Part shown: piece after piece, positions 7,160 through 13,774 of the stretch
Position numbering within the stretch: the stretch's first letter is position 1
How the letters are laid out: every line of letters starts with the position of its first letter
Assembly (NCBI GenBank): GCA_021781315.1
Contig: JAJXXB010000254.1
Location: 1 to 14,553, forward strand
Length of the DNA: 14,553 nt
Reading direction: 5' to 3'
Source of the DNA: Actinomycetes bacterium
GTDB lineage: Bacteria; Actinomycetota; Acidimicrobiia; Acidimicrobiales; RAAP-2
Notes under the pieces: model-generated
Databases searched by the model: none
Told to the model about the DNA's origin: nothing
What the model saw: the letters and a program-made list of their open reading frames with translations, nothing else
Made by a program: the position numbers and the translations under genes

Positions 7160-7830
7160 ACCTCGAGGAACTCGGGAAATCCCAGCGTCGTCACCAGCGC
7201 GCGGTGCGCCAGACGCTTGTGCTTGGCGAGCACCGCGCGATCCTTGCCCGCCATCGCACCCGCCACGGCCACCGCGCGCGCGAGCACGTCGGACTCGCTC
7301 GCGACCTCTTCGACCATGCCGGCTTCGCGCGCCTCGAACCCGCCGTAGCGGCGCGCGGTGAGCATCGCCTCGATCGCGCTGGCGCGCGGGAGGCGGTTGA
7401 AGAGGATCGCCGAGAGCTTCTCGTCCAGCGGCAGGCCGATGTCGGCCTCGTTCATGCACCAGAACCCGCGATCCTCGCGCATCACCCGGTGATCGAGCGA
7501 ACAGGCGATCAACGCGCCTCCGGCGAACGTGTGCCCATTCAGCGCTCCCACGGTGTAGGCCGGATAGACGACGAGACGGGCGACCGTGCGGTGCAGTTCC
7601 TTGAAGATCGCGCGCAGCTCGTCGAGGTCGTGGCCGAAGTTCACGAGGTCGACGCCGTTGGAGAAGAACTTGCCCGTTCCCGTGAGTACAACCGCGAGGG
7701 GACCGCGGCGAGCCTCGAGCTCGTCGAGGATCGCGTGCAGACGAGCCAGCGACTCGCGATGGATCCGGTTCTCGACGTCGTTCCAGGTGATGACGGCGAC
7801 GTCGCCGTCGTATTCGACTGACATGTCCAC
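7156..7830 (-). CDS. Enoyl-CoA hydratase/isomerase family protein, delta3,delta2-enoyl-CoA isomerase-like
   Basis: A short (224-residue) crotonase-fold protein. [10 protein letters not shown] (53-62) and [34 protein letters not shown], split as 99-112 and 113-132, supply the oxyanion hole and CoA-binding segment. They look much more like plant peroxisomal delta3,delta2-enoyl-CoA isomerases than like classical hydratases. Glu128 in MNEADIG is in the position of the isomerase's catalytic glutamate, and the hydratase's second glutamate is not evident. The likely reaction shifts a 3-enoyl double bond to the 2-trans position so that unsaturated acyl-CoAs can enter beta-oxidation. The GTG at 7830 is preferred because TAACGT stands 6 nt before it; an in-frame ATG at 7824 is the alternative. 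It ends on CTAG shared with rmlA. No other beta-oxidation gene is nearby. Confidence 0.85.
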   Translation of the reverse strand: MDMSVEYDGDVAVITWNDVENRIHRESLARLHAILDELEARRGPLAVVLTGTGKFFSNGVDLVNFGHDLDELRAIFKELHRTVARLVVYPAYTVGALNGHTFAGGALIACSLDHRVMREDRGFWCMNEADIGLPLDEKLSAILFNRLPRASAIEAMLTARRYGGFEAREAGMVEEVASESDVLARAVAVAGAMAGKDRAVLAKHKRLAHRALVTTLGFPEFLEV

Positions 7831-7842
7831 GCCCCGACGTTA
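7828..7842 (-). promoter_or_regulatory. Candidate leaderless promoter of the enoyl-CoA isomerase-like gene
   Basis: TAACGT (7842-7837) is followed by 6 nt (CGGGGC) and GTG (7830-7828), the same geometry as rmlA. It lies in the 17-nt gap after the membrane protein stop, so the gene may be transcribed on its own even though it follows the sigma operon in the same direction. No -35 is recognisable. Confidence 0.45.
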
Positions 7843-7847
7843 GATCG

Positions 7848-9026
7848 TCAGGGAGTGGCGCCCCCGTGGACCTCGTAGACGAGGAAGCGCGGCTCGATCG
7901 CCAGCGCGTCGACGACGACCTCGGGCGACGTGCTCGAGCGCACGACGTACTGGTAGATCGGCAACGCGTGGGCGACCCCGCGGGCGTCGACCAGGATCCG
8001 ATACTGCGCGCTCGATCCCGCGAGGTCCCGCGCCCCAATGGGCAGGGACGCGCCCGAGGGCTGATAGCCGAGCCAGCCGAGCGGCGTCACCTCGTGGGAA
8101 AAGATCGCGGCCTGCGCGCTGACCTGAGAGACCGCCGCGCGCGGCGAGATCAGCGGATAGGAGATGGGAGGGCCAAGGGCGAACATCACCCCACGCGCGG
8201 TGAGAACGTGGCCCCTCGCGTCGAGGAGGAAGTTGTCGGTCAGGTTCGACCAGTGCCCGTTGATCAGGATTGGCACGACCACGTTCGCGGGCCCCCCGGG
8301 CACGAAGACTCCACCGGTGCCCACGATCGGCACGCCGGTGTCGAGCGTGCCCAACGCGTGGGCGATGTCGAGGGCGCGCTGGGCGAGGGCCGTCGCGCCG
8401 AGGGGGTGCGACACGCTCGGCGGGGCCGCGCCATTGGGCGCGCTGGGCGTCTGCGTCGACAAGACGGGCACGTAGCCCCACTGGTCGACGCCACCCACGC
8501 GCACGAAGAGAGCCTCGGTGCCGGGCGCACCGGGCGCACTCCATTCGCTCTGCGCGCCCGGCGGCGGGGTCTTCGCGACCGGCTCGCCGAGGGTCACGCC
8601 CAGGGCTCGGGCCAGGGTGGCGACCGTGTCGGCCTCGCTCGAGGGCGCCGTCACGGTGAAGGCCGCGAGATTCGGCACCGTCGTCGAGAGCGTTGCCGCC
8701 CGCCGCGGCGGCGCGCTGGTCACCACACCGGAGCTGGTGACCGCCACGGCGTACTGGGGCGCGGCACTCGCCGCCTTGACGGGTGCGGCCGCGAAGGCCA
8801 GACGAACGAGCGGGGGGCCGGCGCCGGCGAGCGCGTAGGTGGCCGCCGCCATCACCGCGCACGACGTGGCAAAGCCGGCGAGGACCCGCGCCTTGAAGGC
8901 CCGCCACGAGAGTACGCGCGCGTAGGGCAGGGCGACGACCCGCGAGATCATGGCGTCGAGGTCGCGCGGCGCGTACGGCGCGCCCCGTGAGGGATCGTTC
9001 GCGACCAGGCGCTCGAACGACGTCAT
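7848..9026 (-). CDS. Single-pass membrane protein, possible anti-sigma factor
   Basis: I do not recognise a named family. With the chosen start the protein has 392 residues. A cytoplasmic segment of about 45 residues includes DPSRGAPYAPRDLD (11-24), one hydrophobic helix lies at about 48-68, and about 320 Ala-, Pro-, Thr- and Val-rich residues would be outside the membrane. No zinc-binding HxxxCxxC motif of classical anti-sigma factors is present. It starts 37 nt after the stop of an ECF sigma gene, and a short cytoplasmic N-terminus plus a large external sensor domain is the layout of many anti-sigma factors, so that role is inferred. The ATG at 9026 is preferred over the ATG at 9032 because AAGAAGG (9040-9034) ends 7 nt before the former but only 1 nt before the latter. 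Confidence 0.75.
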   Translation of the reverse strand: MTSFERLVANDPSRGAPYAPRDLDAMISRVVALPYARVLSWRAFKARVLAGFATSCAVMAAATYALAGAGPPLVRLAFAAAPVKAASAAPQYAVAVTSSGVVTSAPPRRAATLSTTVPNLAAFTVTAPSSEADTVATLARALGVTLGEPVAKTPPPGAQSEWSAPGAPGTEALFVRVGGVDQWGYVPVLSTQTPSAPNGAAPPSVSHPLGATALAQRALDIAHALGTLDTGVPIVGTGGVFVPGGPANVVVPILINGHWSNLTDNFLLDARGHVLTARGVMFALGPPISYPLISPRAAVSQVSAQAAIFSHEVTPLGWLGYQPSGASLPIGARDLAGSSAQYRILVDARGVAHALPIYQYVVRSSTSPEVVVDALAIEPRFLVYEVHGGATP

Positions 9027-9040
9027 CTCCATACCTTCTT
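9027..9040 (-). promoter_or_regulatory. Ribosome-binding site that decides the membrane protein start
   Basis: AAGAAGG (9040-9034) is followed by TATGGAG and the ATG at 9026. The 7-nt spacing suits this ATG, while the first in-frame ATG (9032) lies only one base beyond the site. Confidence 0.6.
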
Positions 9041-9063
9041 CATGTCGGCGCAGCGCGAAACTT

Positions 9064-9561
9064 TCACCACGTGGCGACCTCTCTCATCTGGGCCTCGAAG
9101 CGCGCGCGGGCCCGGCTGAGGCGCACGGCCGCGGCGTTCTCGGTGATGCGCAAGGTGGCGGCGAGCTCGCGCGGGCCGAGCCCGTCCCAGGCGTGCAGCG
9201 TGAGCAACTCGCGGTCGTCCTCCGAGAGCGCGGCCAGGGCCGCGCGCACCGTCTCGTCGGCCACCACGTGGTCCTCGGCCGACGCGTCGGCCCCGACCGC
9301 ACGAGGAACGTGCGCGCTCGCGCGCCGGGCGCTGCGCTGGGCGTTGCGCAAAACGTTGCGCGCCACGCCAATTGACCAGGCGACCTCGGCGTCGGCGGGC
9401 ACGTCCTCGAAGCGGCGCCAGAGCACGATCAGCACCTCCTCGACGAGGTCGTCGAGGTCGCTCACGGGCAGCGGATAGAGCCGTCGGCGCAGGTACAGAC
9501 CGACCTCGGGCGTGACCTTCTGGGCCAGCGCGCGAAAGGCCTGCTCTCTACGGTGACTCAC
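9064..9561 (-). CDS. ECF-type RNA polymerase sigma factor
   Basis: A 165-residue sigma-70 family protein with only regions 2 and 4. Region 2 covers about residues 10-75 and includes DLDDLVEEVLIVLWRRF (35-51). Region 4 covers about 105-160, with ALSEDDRELLTLHAWDGLG, the helix-turn-helix core GPRELAATLRITENAAAVRLSRAR (129-152) and a basic end. It would direct RNA polymerase to a small set of stress or envelope promoters; its targets cannot be read from this window. The GTG start at 9561 follows GGGAGG at 4 nt. The next gene, a membrane protein, is the natural candidate for its regulator. It is divergent from the pepP-like gene, and the 80-nt gap between them holds an inverted repeat. I could not recognise a clear ECF-type promoter upstream, so autoregulation is unproven. 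Confidence 0.92.
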   Translation of the reverse strand: MSHRREQAFRALAQKVTPEVGLYLRRRLYPLPVSDLDDLVEEVLIVLWRRFEDVPADAEVAWSIGVARNVLRNAQRSARRASAHVPRAVGADASAEDHVVADETVRAALAALSEDDRELLTLHAWDGLGPRELAATLRITENAAAVRLSRARARFEAQMREVATW

Positions 9562-9596
9562 GTCACCTCCCTGTCCGAGGTCCCCTCTTTCTTACT

Positions 9597-9624
9597 CGCT
9601 CGCCGCTTCCCACCAGGGCGAGCG
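9597..9624. repeat. 8-bp inverted repeat in the sigma/pepP divergent gap
   Basis: CGCTCGCC (9597-9604) and GGCGAGCG (9617-9624) are perfect inverted copies with a 12-nt spacer. The repeat covers the place where the pepP -35 would lie (about 9606-9611) and is about 35 nt upstream of the sigma gene start. It could be an operator for a dimeric regulator or a hairpin in a sigma-gene leader. The GC-rich background makes chance more likely than usual. Confidence 0.35.
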
Positions 9625-9628
9625 GGAG

Positions 9629-9644
9629 TACATTGGCGTCTGTG
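9629..9644 (+). promoter_or_regulatory. Candidate leaderless promoter of the pepP-like gene
   Basis: TACATT (9629-9634) is followed by 7 nt (GGCGTCT) and GTG at 9642, the same spacing as deoC. No Shine-Dalgarno lies before the GTG. This geometry favours GTG 9642 over the in-frame TTG at 9633, which would overlap the hexamer. Confidence 0.5.
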
Positions 9645-11123
9645 AGCGACTACACCGAACCCGACGTCAGCGCCGAACAGCCCCTCAGCGAGAACTGGGT
9701 GTGGATCGGCGCGCACCGCCCGGCCATGCCCCGGGTCTTCCTCGAGCGCCTCGCCGCCGACTGGGCGACGGCGGAGGTCTCGGCCGACGAGCACGTCGCG
9801 GCCGAGCACACCCGGCGCCGCCGCGAGGCCCTCGCCGCGAGCCTGCCGGGCGTGACCCTGGTGATCGCGTCGGGCAATCTCAAGGTGCGCGCCAACGACA
9901 CCGACTACCGGTTCCGCCCGGACACCGACTACTTCTACCTCACCGCCGACGACGAGCCCGAGGGCGTGCTCGTCATCACGCCGACCGCCGGCGGCTCCCA
10001 CTCGACGCTCTACGTGCCGGCCCGGCGCGACCAGCGCACCCACGAGTTCATCACCGACGCGCGCTACGGCGAGCTCTGGGTGGGGCCGCGCCGCGGCCCC
10101 GAGGAGGCGAGCGCCTACTACGGCATCGACACCGCCCCGCTCGAGCAGCTCGCCAAGGATCTCGTCGACCTCTCGGCCACGCCGATCCTCGTCAAGCGCG
10201 ACGTGGATGCGAGCATCGACGCGGCGATCGCGCCCCACGACAACGACACCGCCATCGACGAGGTTCTCTCGGAGATGCGACTCGTGAAGGACGACTTCGA
10301 GGTCGCCCAGCTCGAGGACGCCATCGCCCACACCGTTAAGGGCTTCGAGGACGTCGTGCGCGCCCTGCCCACCGCCCAGAGCCGCGGCGAGCGCGTCATC
10401 GAGGGCGTCTTCAACTTGCGCGCGCGCGTCGAGGGCAACGACGTCGGCTACGGGACCATCGCCGCGGCCGGCGCGCACGCGACCACGCTGCACTGGATGA
10501 CCAACGACGGGCCGGTTCGCGACGGCGAGCTGCTGCTGCTCGACGCCGGCGTGGAGAACCACCAGCTCTACACCGCCGACGTCACGCGCACCCTGCCGGT
10601 CAACGGCGTCTTCAGCCCCGCCCAACGGCGCGTCTATGACCTGGTGCTCGCCGCCCAGGAGGCCGGCATCGCCGCCGTGCGCCCGGGGGCGAGCTTTCGC
10701 GCTCCCCACGAGGCCGCGATGACGGTCCTCGCCGAAGGGCTCCACGAGCTGGGCATCCTCACAGAGAGCGCCGAGGAATCGTTGCGGCGCGACCGCCAGC
10801 TCTACCGGCGCTACACCCTGCACGGAGTGAGCCACATGCTCGGCCTCGACGTGCACGACTGCGCGAACGCGCGCGACGAACTCTACAACGGCGAGTTGCG
10901 CGAGGGCTACGTCCTCACCGTCGAGCCGGGCCTCTACTTCCAGCCCCACGACCTCACCGTGCCCGAGGAGTACCGCGGGATCGGGGTGCGCATCGAGGAC
11001 GACATCCTGGTCACCGCGACCGGAAGCCGCAACCTGTCGGCGGCGCTGCCGCGAAACGCCGATGACGTGCAGGAGTGGATGGCCGAGGTCTGGTCGCGCG
11101 GGGCGACGAACCTCGGCCTCTAG
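9642..11123 (+). CDS. pepP: Aminopeptidase P (Xaa-Pro aminopeptidase), M24B family
   Basis: A 493-residue cytosolic metallopeptidase that removes an N-terminal residue preceding proline. The N-terminal creatinase-like domain contains FRPDTDYFYLTADDEPEG (91-108) in the aminopeptidase P N-domain style. The C-terminal pita-bread domain holds the five metal ligands: Asp301 (LLLDAG), Asp313 (TADVTRT), His398 (HGVSHMLGLDVHD), Glu428 (TVEPGLYF) and Glu452 (RIEDDIL). Spacing is within one residue of E. coli PepP as I remember it. The protein is about 50 residues longer than the E. coli enzyme, partly from an N-terminal extension before WIGAHRPAMP (21-30). The GTG start is set by the -10 hexamer 7 nt upstream. 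It is a single-gene unit, divergent from the sigma factor and convergent with the P450, sharing CTAG for the stops. Confidence 0.93.
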   Translation: MSDYTEPDVSAEQPLSENWVWIGAHRPAMPRVFLERLAADWATAEVSADEHVAAEHTRRRREALAASLPGVTLVIASGNLKVRANDTDYRFRPDTDYFYLTADDEPEGVLVITPTAGGSHSTLYVPARRDQRTHEFITDARYGELWVGPRRGPEEASAYYGIDTAPLEQLAKDLVDLSATPILVKRDVDASIDAAIAPHDNDTAIDEVLSEMRLVKDDFEVAQLEDAIAHTVKGFEDVVRALPTAQSRGERVIEGVFNLRARVEGNDVGYGTIAAAGAHATTLHWMTNDGPVRDGELLLLDAGVENHQLYTADVTRTLPVNGVFSPAQRRVYDLVLAAQEAGIAAVRPGASFRAPHEAAMTVLAEGLHELGILTESAEESLRRDRQLYRRYTLHGVSHMLGLDVHDCANARDELYNGELREGYVLTVEPGLYFQPHDLTVPEEYRGIGVRIEDDILVTATGSRNLSAALPRNADDVQEWMAEVWSRGATNLGL

Positions 11124-12325
11124 GCGACGCGAATCGGCAGGTTGCGCGGGCCGCGCACCTGGCCCTGGGCCCAGGTGACCTGGTCGGGGTCGGCCAGCGT
11201 GAAGCGCGGGTAGCGCTTGATGAACTCCTCGATCGCCACGCGCATCTCCAGACGCGCGAGGTTCGAGCCCGCGCAGCGATGAATCCCCAGCCCGAAGGCG
11301 AGGTGGCGGTTCTCGCGCCGGTCGATGATGAACTCGTCGGCGCGCTCGAAGACCTCGGGGTCGCGATTCGCCGCGGGAAAGCCCAGCAGGATCCAGTCGT
11401 CCTGCTTCATGGGGCATCCCAGGTACTCCATGTCCTCCTTGACCAAGCGAGCCATCGTCACGGGCGCGTAGAAGCGCAGGAACTCCTCGATGGCAAAGGG
11501 CATCAGGTCCGGCTCATTCACCAGGCGCGCGAGATCATCGGGATTCCTCGCCAGGTGCCAGAGCGAGGCGCCCAGCGCCGACCAGGTGGTGTCGATGCCG
11601 GCGACCAGGATGAGAACCATGGTGCCGAAGACGTGTTCGATCGAGAGCTTCTCGCCCAGGATCTCGGCGTTCAAGAGGAACGTCGTGAGGTCGTTGCGCG
11701 GGTTCGCCTGGTGGTCCTCGATCTGGATCCGGAAGTACTCCTCGATCGGAGCGAAGTTCTCGATGCGCTCCTCGACCGGCAGGTCGATGCCCTCTAAGAC
11801 GATGTGGACGAACTCGCGAAAGAGGTCCTCGTCGGCCTCGGGGAATCCCAGCATGCGCTTGATCACCGCGGGCGGGATGAACTGGGCGTAGTCGCTGCCG
11901 CCGTTGATCACCTCGCGCCCGGCCACGCGGTCCAACAGGTCGTTGCAGAGCTGGCGGATCATCGGCTCGAGCGCGTTGATCGGCCCCGGCGCGAAGGCCG
12001 GCAGGATCAGTCGGCGCGCGATCTGGTGGAACGGCGGGTCCGAGGTGATCGGCGGGGCCACGCCGATCGGCGCGGGCAGGGCGTCCTCCATCGGCCGGCC
12101 GTTGCCGAGCACCACGGTGCGGCTCGTGAAGTGCTCGGTGTCGTTGGCGATGGTCGCCACGCCGGCGTGAGTCGCCGGGAACCACGCGCCGCCGTAGCGC
12201 TCGGTGTGCGCGACCGGACAGCGCGTGCGCAGGTCCTCCCAGATCGGGTAGGGGTCGTTCACCCACTGGGGGTCGGTGTGGTCCCAGTCGGTCGCGAAAT
12301 CGGTGACGGGCGGCTTGATCGTCAT
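11120..12325 (-). CDS. Cytochrome P450 monooxygenase
   Basis: A 401-residue soluble bacterial P450. The haem-binding loop FGLGIHRCAG (344-353) gives Cys351 as iron ligand. The I-helix AGIDTT (242-247) carries the oxygen-activating Asp-Thr pair. The K-helix ExxR is Glu281-Arg284, and the C-helix H-Q-I-A-R-R is at 100-105. It would insert one oxygen atom from O2 into an organic substrate; the substrate and CYP family cannot be told from the sequence alone. The ATG overlaps the stop of the preceding ferredoxin gene by 4 nt (ATGA, 12322-12325), so the two are almost certainly co-translated and form a class I electron chain. A ferredoxin reductase is missing from the window. Its stop is shared with pepP in CTAG at 11120-11123. 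Confidence 0.96.
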   Translation of the reverse strand: MTIKPPVTDFATDWDHTDPQWVNDPYPIWEDLRTRCPVAHTERYGGAWFPATHAGVATIANDTEHFTSRTVVLGNGRPMEDALPAPIGVAPPITSDPPFHQIARRLILPAFAPGPINALEPMIRQLCNDLLDRVAGREVINGGSDYAQFIPPAVIKRMLGFPEADEDLFREFVHIVLEGIDLPVEERIENFAPIEEYFRIQIEDHQANPRNDLTTFLLNAEILGEKLSIEHVFGTMVLILVAGIDTTWSALGASLWHLARNPDDLARLVNEPDLMPFAIEEFLRFYAPVTMARLVKEDMEYLGCPMKQDDWILLGFPAANRDPEVFERADEFIIDRRENRHLAFGLGIHRCAGSNLARLEMRVAIEEFIKRYPRFTLADPDQVTWAQGQVRGPRNLPIRVA

Positions 12326-12519
12326 GACTCTCCGATCGAGATGGCGTGCTCCGGGCAGTTCGCCTCGGCCAGGCGCGCGAGCTCGAGGTCCCCGCCCTCG
12401 ACGACGCCGTCGCCCAGCACGTGGCCGTTACCCAGATCGTCGAAGCCGAAGATGCTCGGTGCCAGCGAGAAACAGCGCCCGTGTCCCTGACAGCGCTGCG
12501 CGTCGATGAAGACCTTCAC
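12322..12519 (-). CDS. Ferredoxin, [3Fe-4S]-type, partner of the P450
   Basis: A 65-residue acidic ferredoxin that would pass single electrons to the P450 encoded next. The cluster ligands are Cys10, Cys16 and Cys55 in CQGHGRC (10-16) and CPEHA (55-59). His13 occupies the place of the second cysteine of a normal 4Fe-4S ferredoxin, the CxxHxxC pattern found in actinobacterial P450-linked ferredoxins. The start is GTG at 12519, supported by AGGAGG (12529-12524) 4 nt upstream. It overlaps the P450 start by 4 nt. The 54-nt gap before it, which separates it from serB, contains an inverted repeat and a possible promoter. Confidence 0.93.
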   Translation of the reverse strand: MKVFIDAQRCQGHGRCFSLAPSIFGFDDLGNGHVLGDGVVEGGDLELARLAEANCPEHAISIGES

Positions 12520-12547
12520 GACCCCTCCTCGTGTAGTTCATCGCACC

Positions 12548-12561
12548 TTACTACTCAGTAA
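12548..12561. promoter_or_regulatory. Possible operator (inverted repeat) upstream of ferredoxin-P450
   Basis: TTACT-ACTC-AGTAA is a 5-bp inverted repeat with a 4-nt spacer, an AT-rich island in GC-rich DNA. It overlaps TTTACT (12562-12557, minus), which could serve as -35 for a weak -10 TGAACT (12540-12535) and a leader with the ferredoxin Shine-Dalgarno. The shape suits a TetR-like repressor, but no regulator gene is in the window. Confidence 0.4.
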
Positions 12562-12573
12562 ACCGCCCGGGCA

Positions 12574-13752
12574 TCACGCCGTTTCGATCTCCTCGCGGCT
12601 GATCCCGAGGAAGTAGAGCACGGCGTCGAGGTAGGGCACCGAGAGCGCGGCGTCGGCGTGCTCGCGCACCACGGCCTTGGCGTTGAAGGCGATCCCGAGG
12701 CCCGCGACCGAGATCATGTCGATGTCGTTGGCCCCGTCGCCGACCGCGACGGTCTGCTCGAGGGGCACGCCCACCTCGGCGGCGAAGCGCTCCAGGGCGG
12801 CCGCCTTGCCCGCGCGGTCCACGATGTCGCCCACCAGGCGCCCCGTGAGCACGCCGTCGACGATCTCGAGGCGATTGGCCGCCAGGTACGGCACGCCGAG
12901 CTCGGCGAGCAGCGGCGCGAGGACCTCGACGAAGCCGCCCGAGACCACCGCCGCGACGTAGCCCAGGCGCGACAGCGTGCGCAGCAGGGTGCGCGCGCCC
13001 GGCGTGAGGCGCAACTTCGCGCGCACGTCGTCGAGCACGCTGGCCGGCAGTCCCTCGAGCAGGGCGACGCGCGCGGTGAGTGACTGGGCGAAATCGAGCT
13101 CGCCGGCCATCGCGGCCTCGGTGATCGCCGAGACCTCCCCGGCGCGCCCGCAGGCCTCGGCGAGCAGGTCGATCACCTCGTCGCGCAACAGGGTCGAGTC
13201 CGCGTCCATCACCACGAGGTGCTTGGCGCGCCGGTGCAGGCCGGCGCGCTGGACGGCGAGGTCGAGCCCGACGGACGCGGCCGCGTCGGTCAGTCCCACG
13301 CGCAGCGCGTCGTGGTCCTCGCCGCGCACCACCAGCTCGTAGCAGTCCACCGGGTACGTCGCCAGGTGCACGATGCGCTCGCACGTCGCCGACGCCGCGG
13401 CGATCTGGGCGAAGACCGCCGAGAGCGCCGCCGCGCTGATCGCCGGCGCGAGCAGGGTGACGAGCAGGAGTCGACCGGCGGCGGCCGAGGACTCCTCGAC
13501 GGCCTCGACGGTGACCCCGATGCCCTCGCCGGAGATGCGGCGCGCGGCGAGCGCCTCGTGGATCGCCGCGACGTCGAGGTCGCCGTCGGTGGCCACCTCG
13601 GCGCAGAGCACCAGCGAGCCGCGAATCGTGATCTGGGCCACGTCGCGCAAGGTGGCGCCGCGGTCCTCGAGGCTGGCGAGCGCGTAGAAGAGCTCCGCAC
13701 CCACCCCCACGCGGTCCAGGCCGCTCACGGTCACCAGATAGGTCCCAGTCAT
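12574..13752 (-). CDS. serB: Phosphoserine phosphatase with N-terminal ACT-type domains
   Basis: A 392-residue enzyme for the last step of serine synthesis, hydrolysing phosphoserine to serine. The HAD-fold catalytic part occupies about residues 175-385: DADST (183-187) with nucleophile Asp183 and acid Asp185, VSGGF (270-274) with Ser271, Lys316, and GDGANDIDM (338-346) with Asp339 and Asp343. The first about 170 residues look like two ACT-like domains, beginning YLVTVSGLDRVGVGAELF (5-22), which bind amino acids in the family and would allow feedback control. Length fits the long mycobacterial-type SerB. The ATG at 13752 is preceded by TACGCT at 6 nt, so a leaderless transcript is likely. It stands alone between an exporter gene upstream and the ferredoxin-P450 pair downstream. 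Confidence 0.95.
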   Translation of the reverse strand: MTGTYLVTVSGLDRVGVGAELFYALASLEDRGATLRDVAQITIRGSLVLCAEVATDGDLDVAAIHEALAARRISGEGIGVTVEAVEESSAAAGRLLLVTLLAPAISAAALSAVFAQIAAASATCERIVHLATYPVDCYELVVRGEDHDALRVGLTDAAASVGLDLAVQRAGLHRRAKHLVVMDADSTLLRDEVIDLLAEACGRAGEVSAITEAAMAGELDFAQSLTARVALLEGLPASVLDDVRAKLRLTPGARTLLRTLSRLGYVAAVVSGGFVEVLAPLLAELGVPYLAANRLEIVDGVLTGRLVGDIVDRAGKAAALERFAAEVGVPLEQTVAVGDGANDIDMISVAGLGIAFNAKAVVREHADAALSVPYLDAVLYFLGISREEIETA

Positions 13753-13764
13753 GGACTCAGCGTA
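13750..13764 (-). promoter_or_regulatory. Candidate leaderless promoter of serB
   Basis: TACGCT (13764-13759) is followed by 6 nt (GAGTCC) and the ATG (13752-13750). It lies in the 22-nt gap after the exporter stop codon. There is no Shine-Dalgarno and no clear -35. Confidence 0.5.
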
Positions 13765-13774
13765 GACAGTCGCC

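Noticed and set aside
7840..8907. Several open frames of 350-375 codons on both strands over the membrane protein gene
   Set aside because: All are Arg/Gly/Pro-rich without motifs. The chosen frame alone has a hydrophobic helix, a ribosome-binding site and fits between its neighbours.
9553..9566. GTGAC-TCAC-GTCAC inverted repeat over the sigma factor start codon
   Set aside because: Five-bp arms overlapping the ribosome-binding site and start codon are too short to separate from chance.
9558..11417. 619-codon open frame on the minus strand opposite pepP
   Set aside because: It is antisense to a well-supported peptidase with all five metal ligands. Its translation is Val-, Gly- and Arg-rich low-complexity sequence with no family motif. 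Long antisense frames are expected in GC-rich coding DNA.
12565..12572. GCCCGGGC palindrome after serB as a terminator
   Set aside because: It has no loop and no T tract, so it does not resemble an intrinsic terminator.
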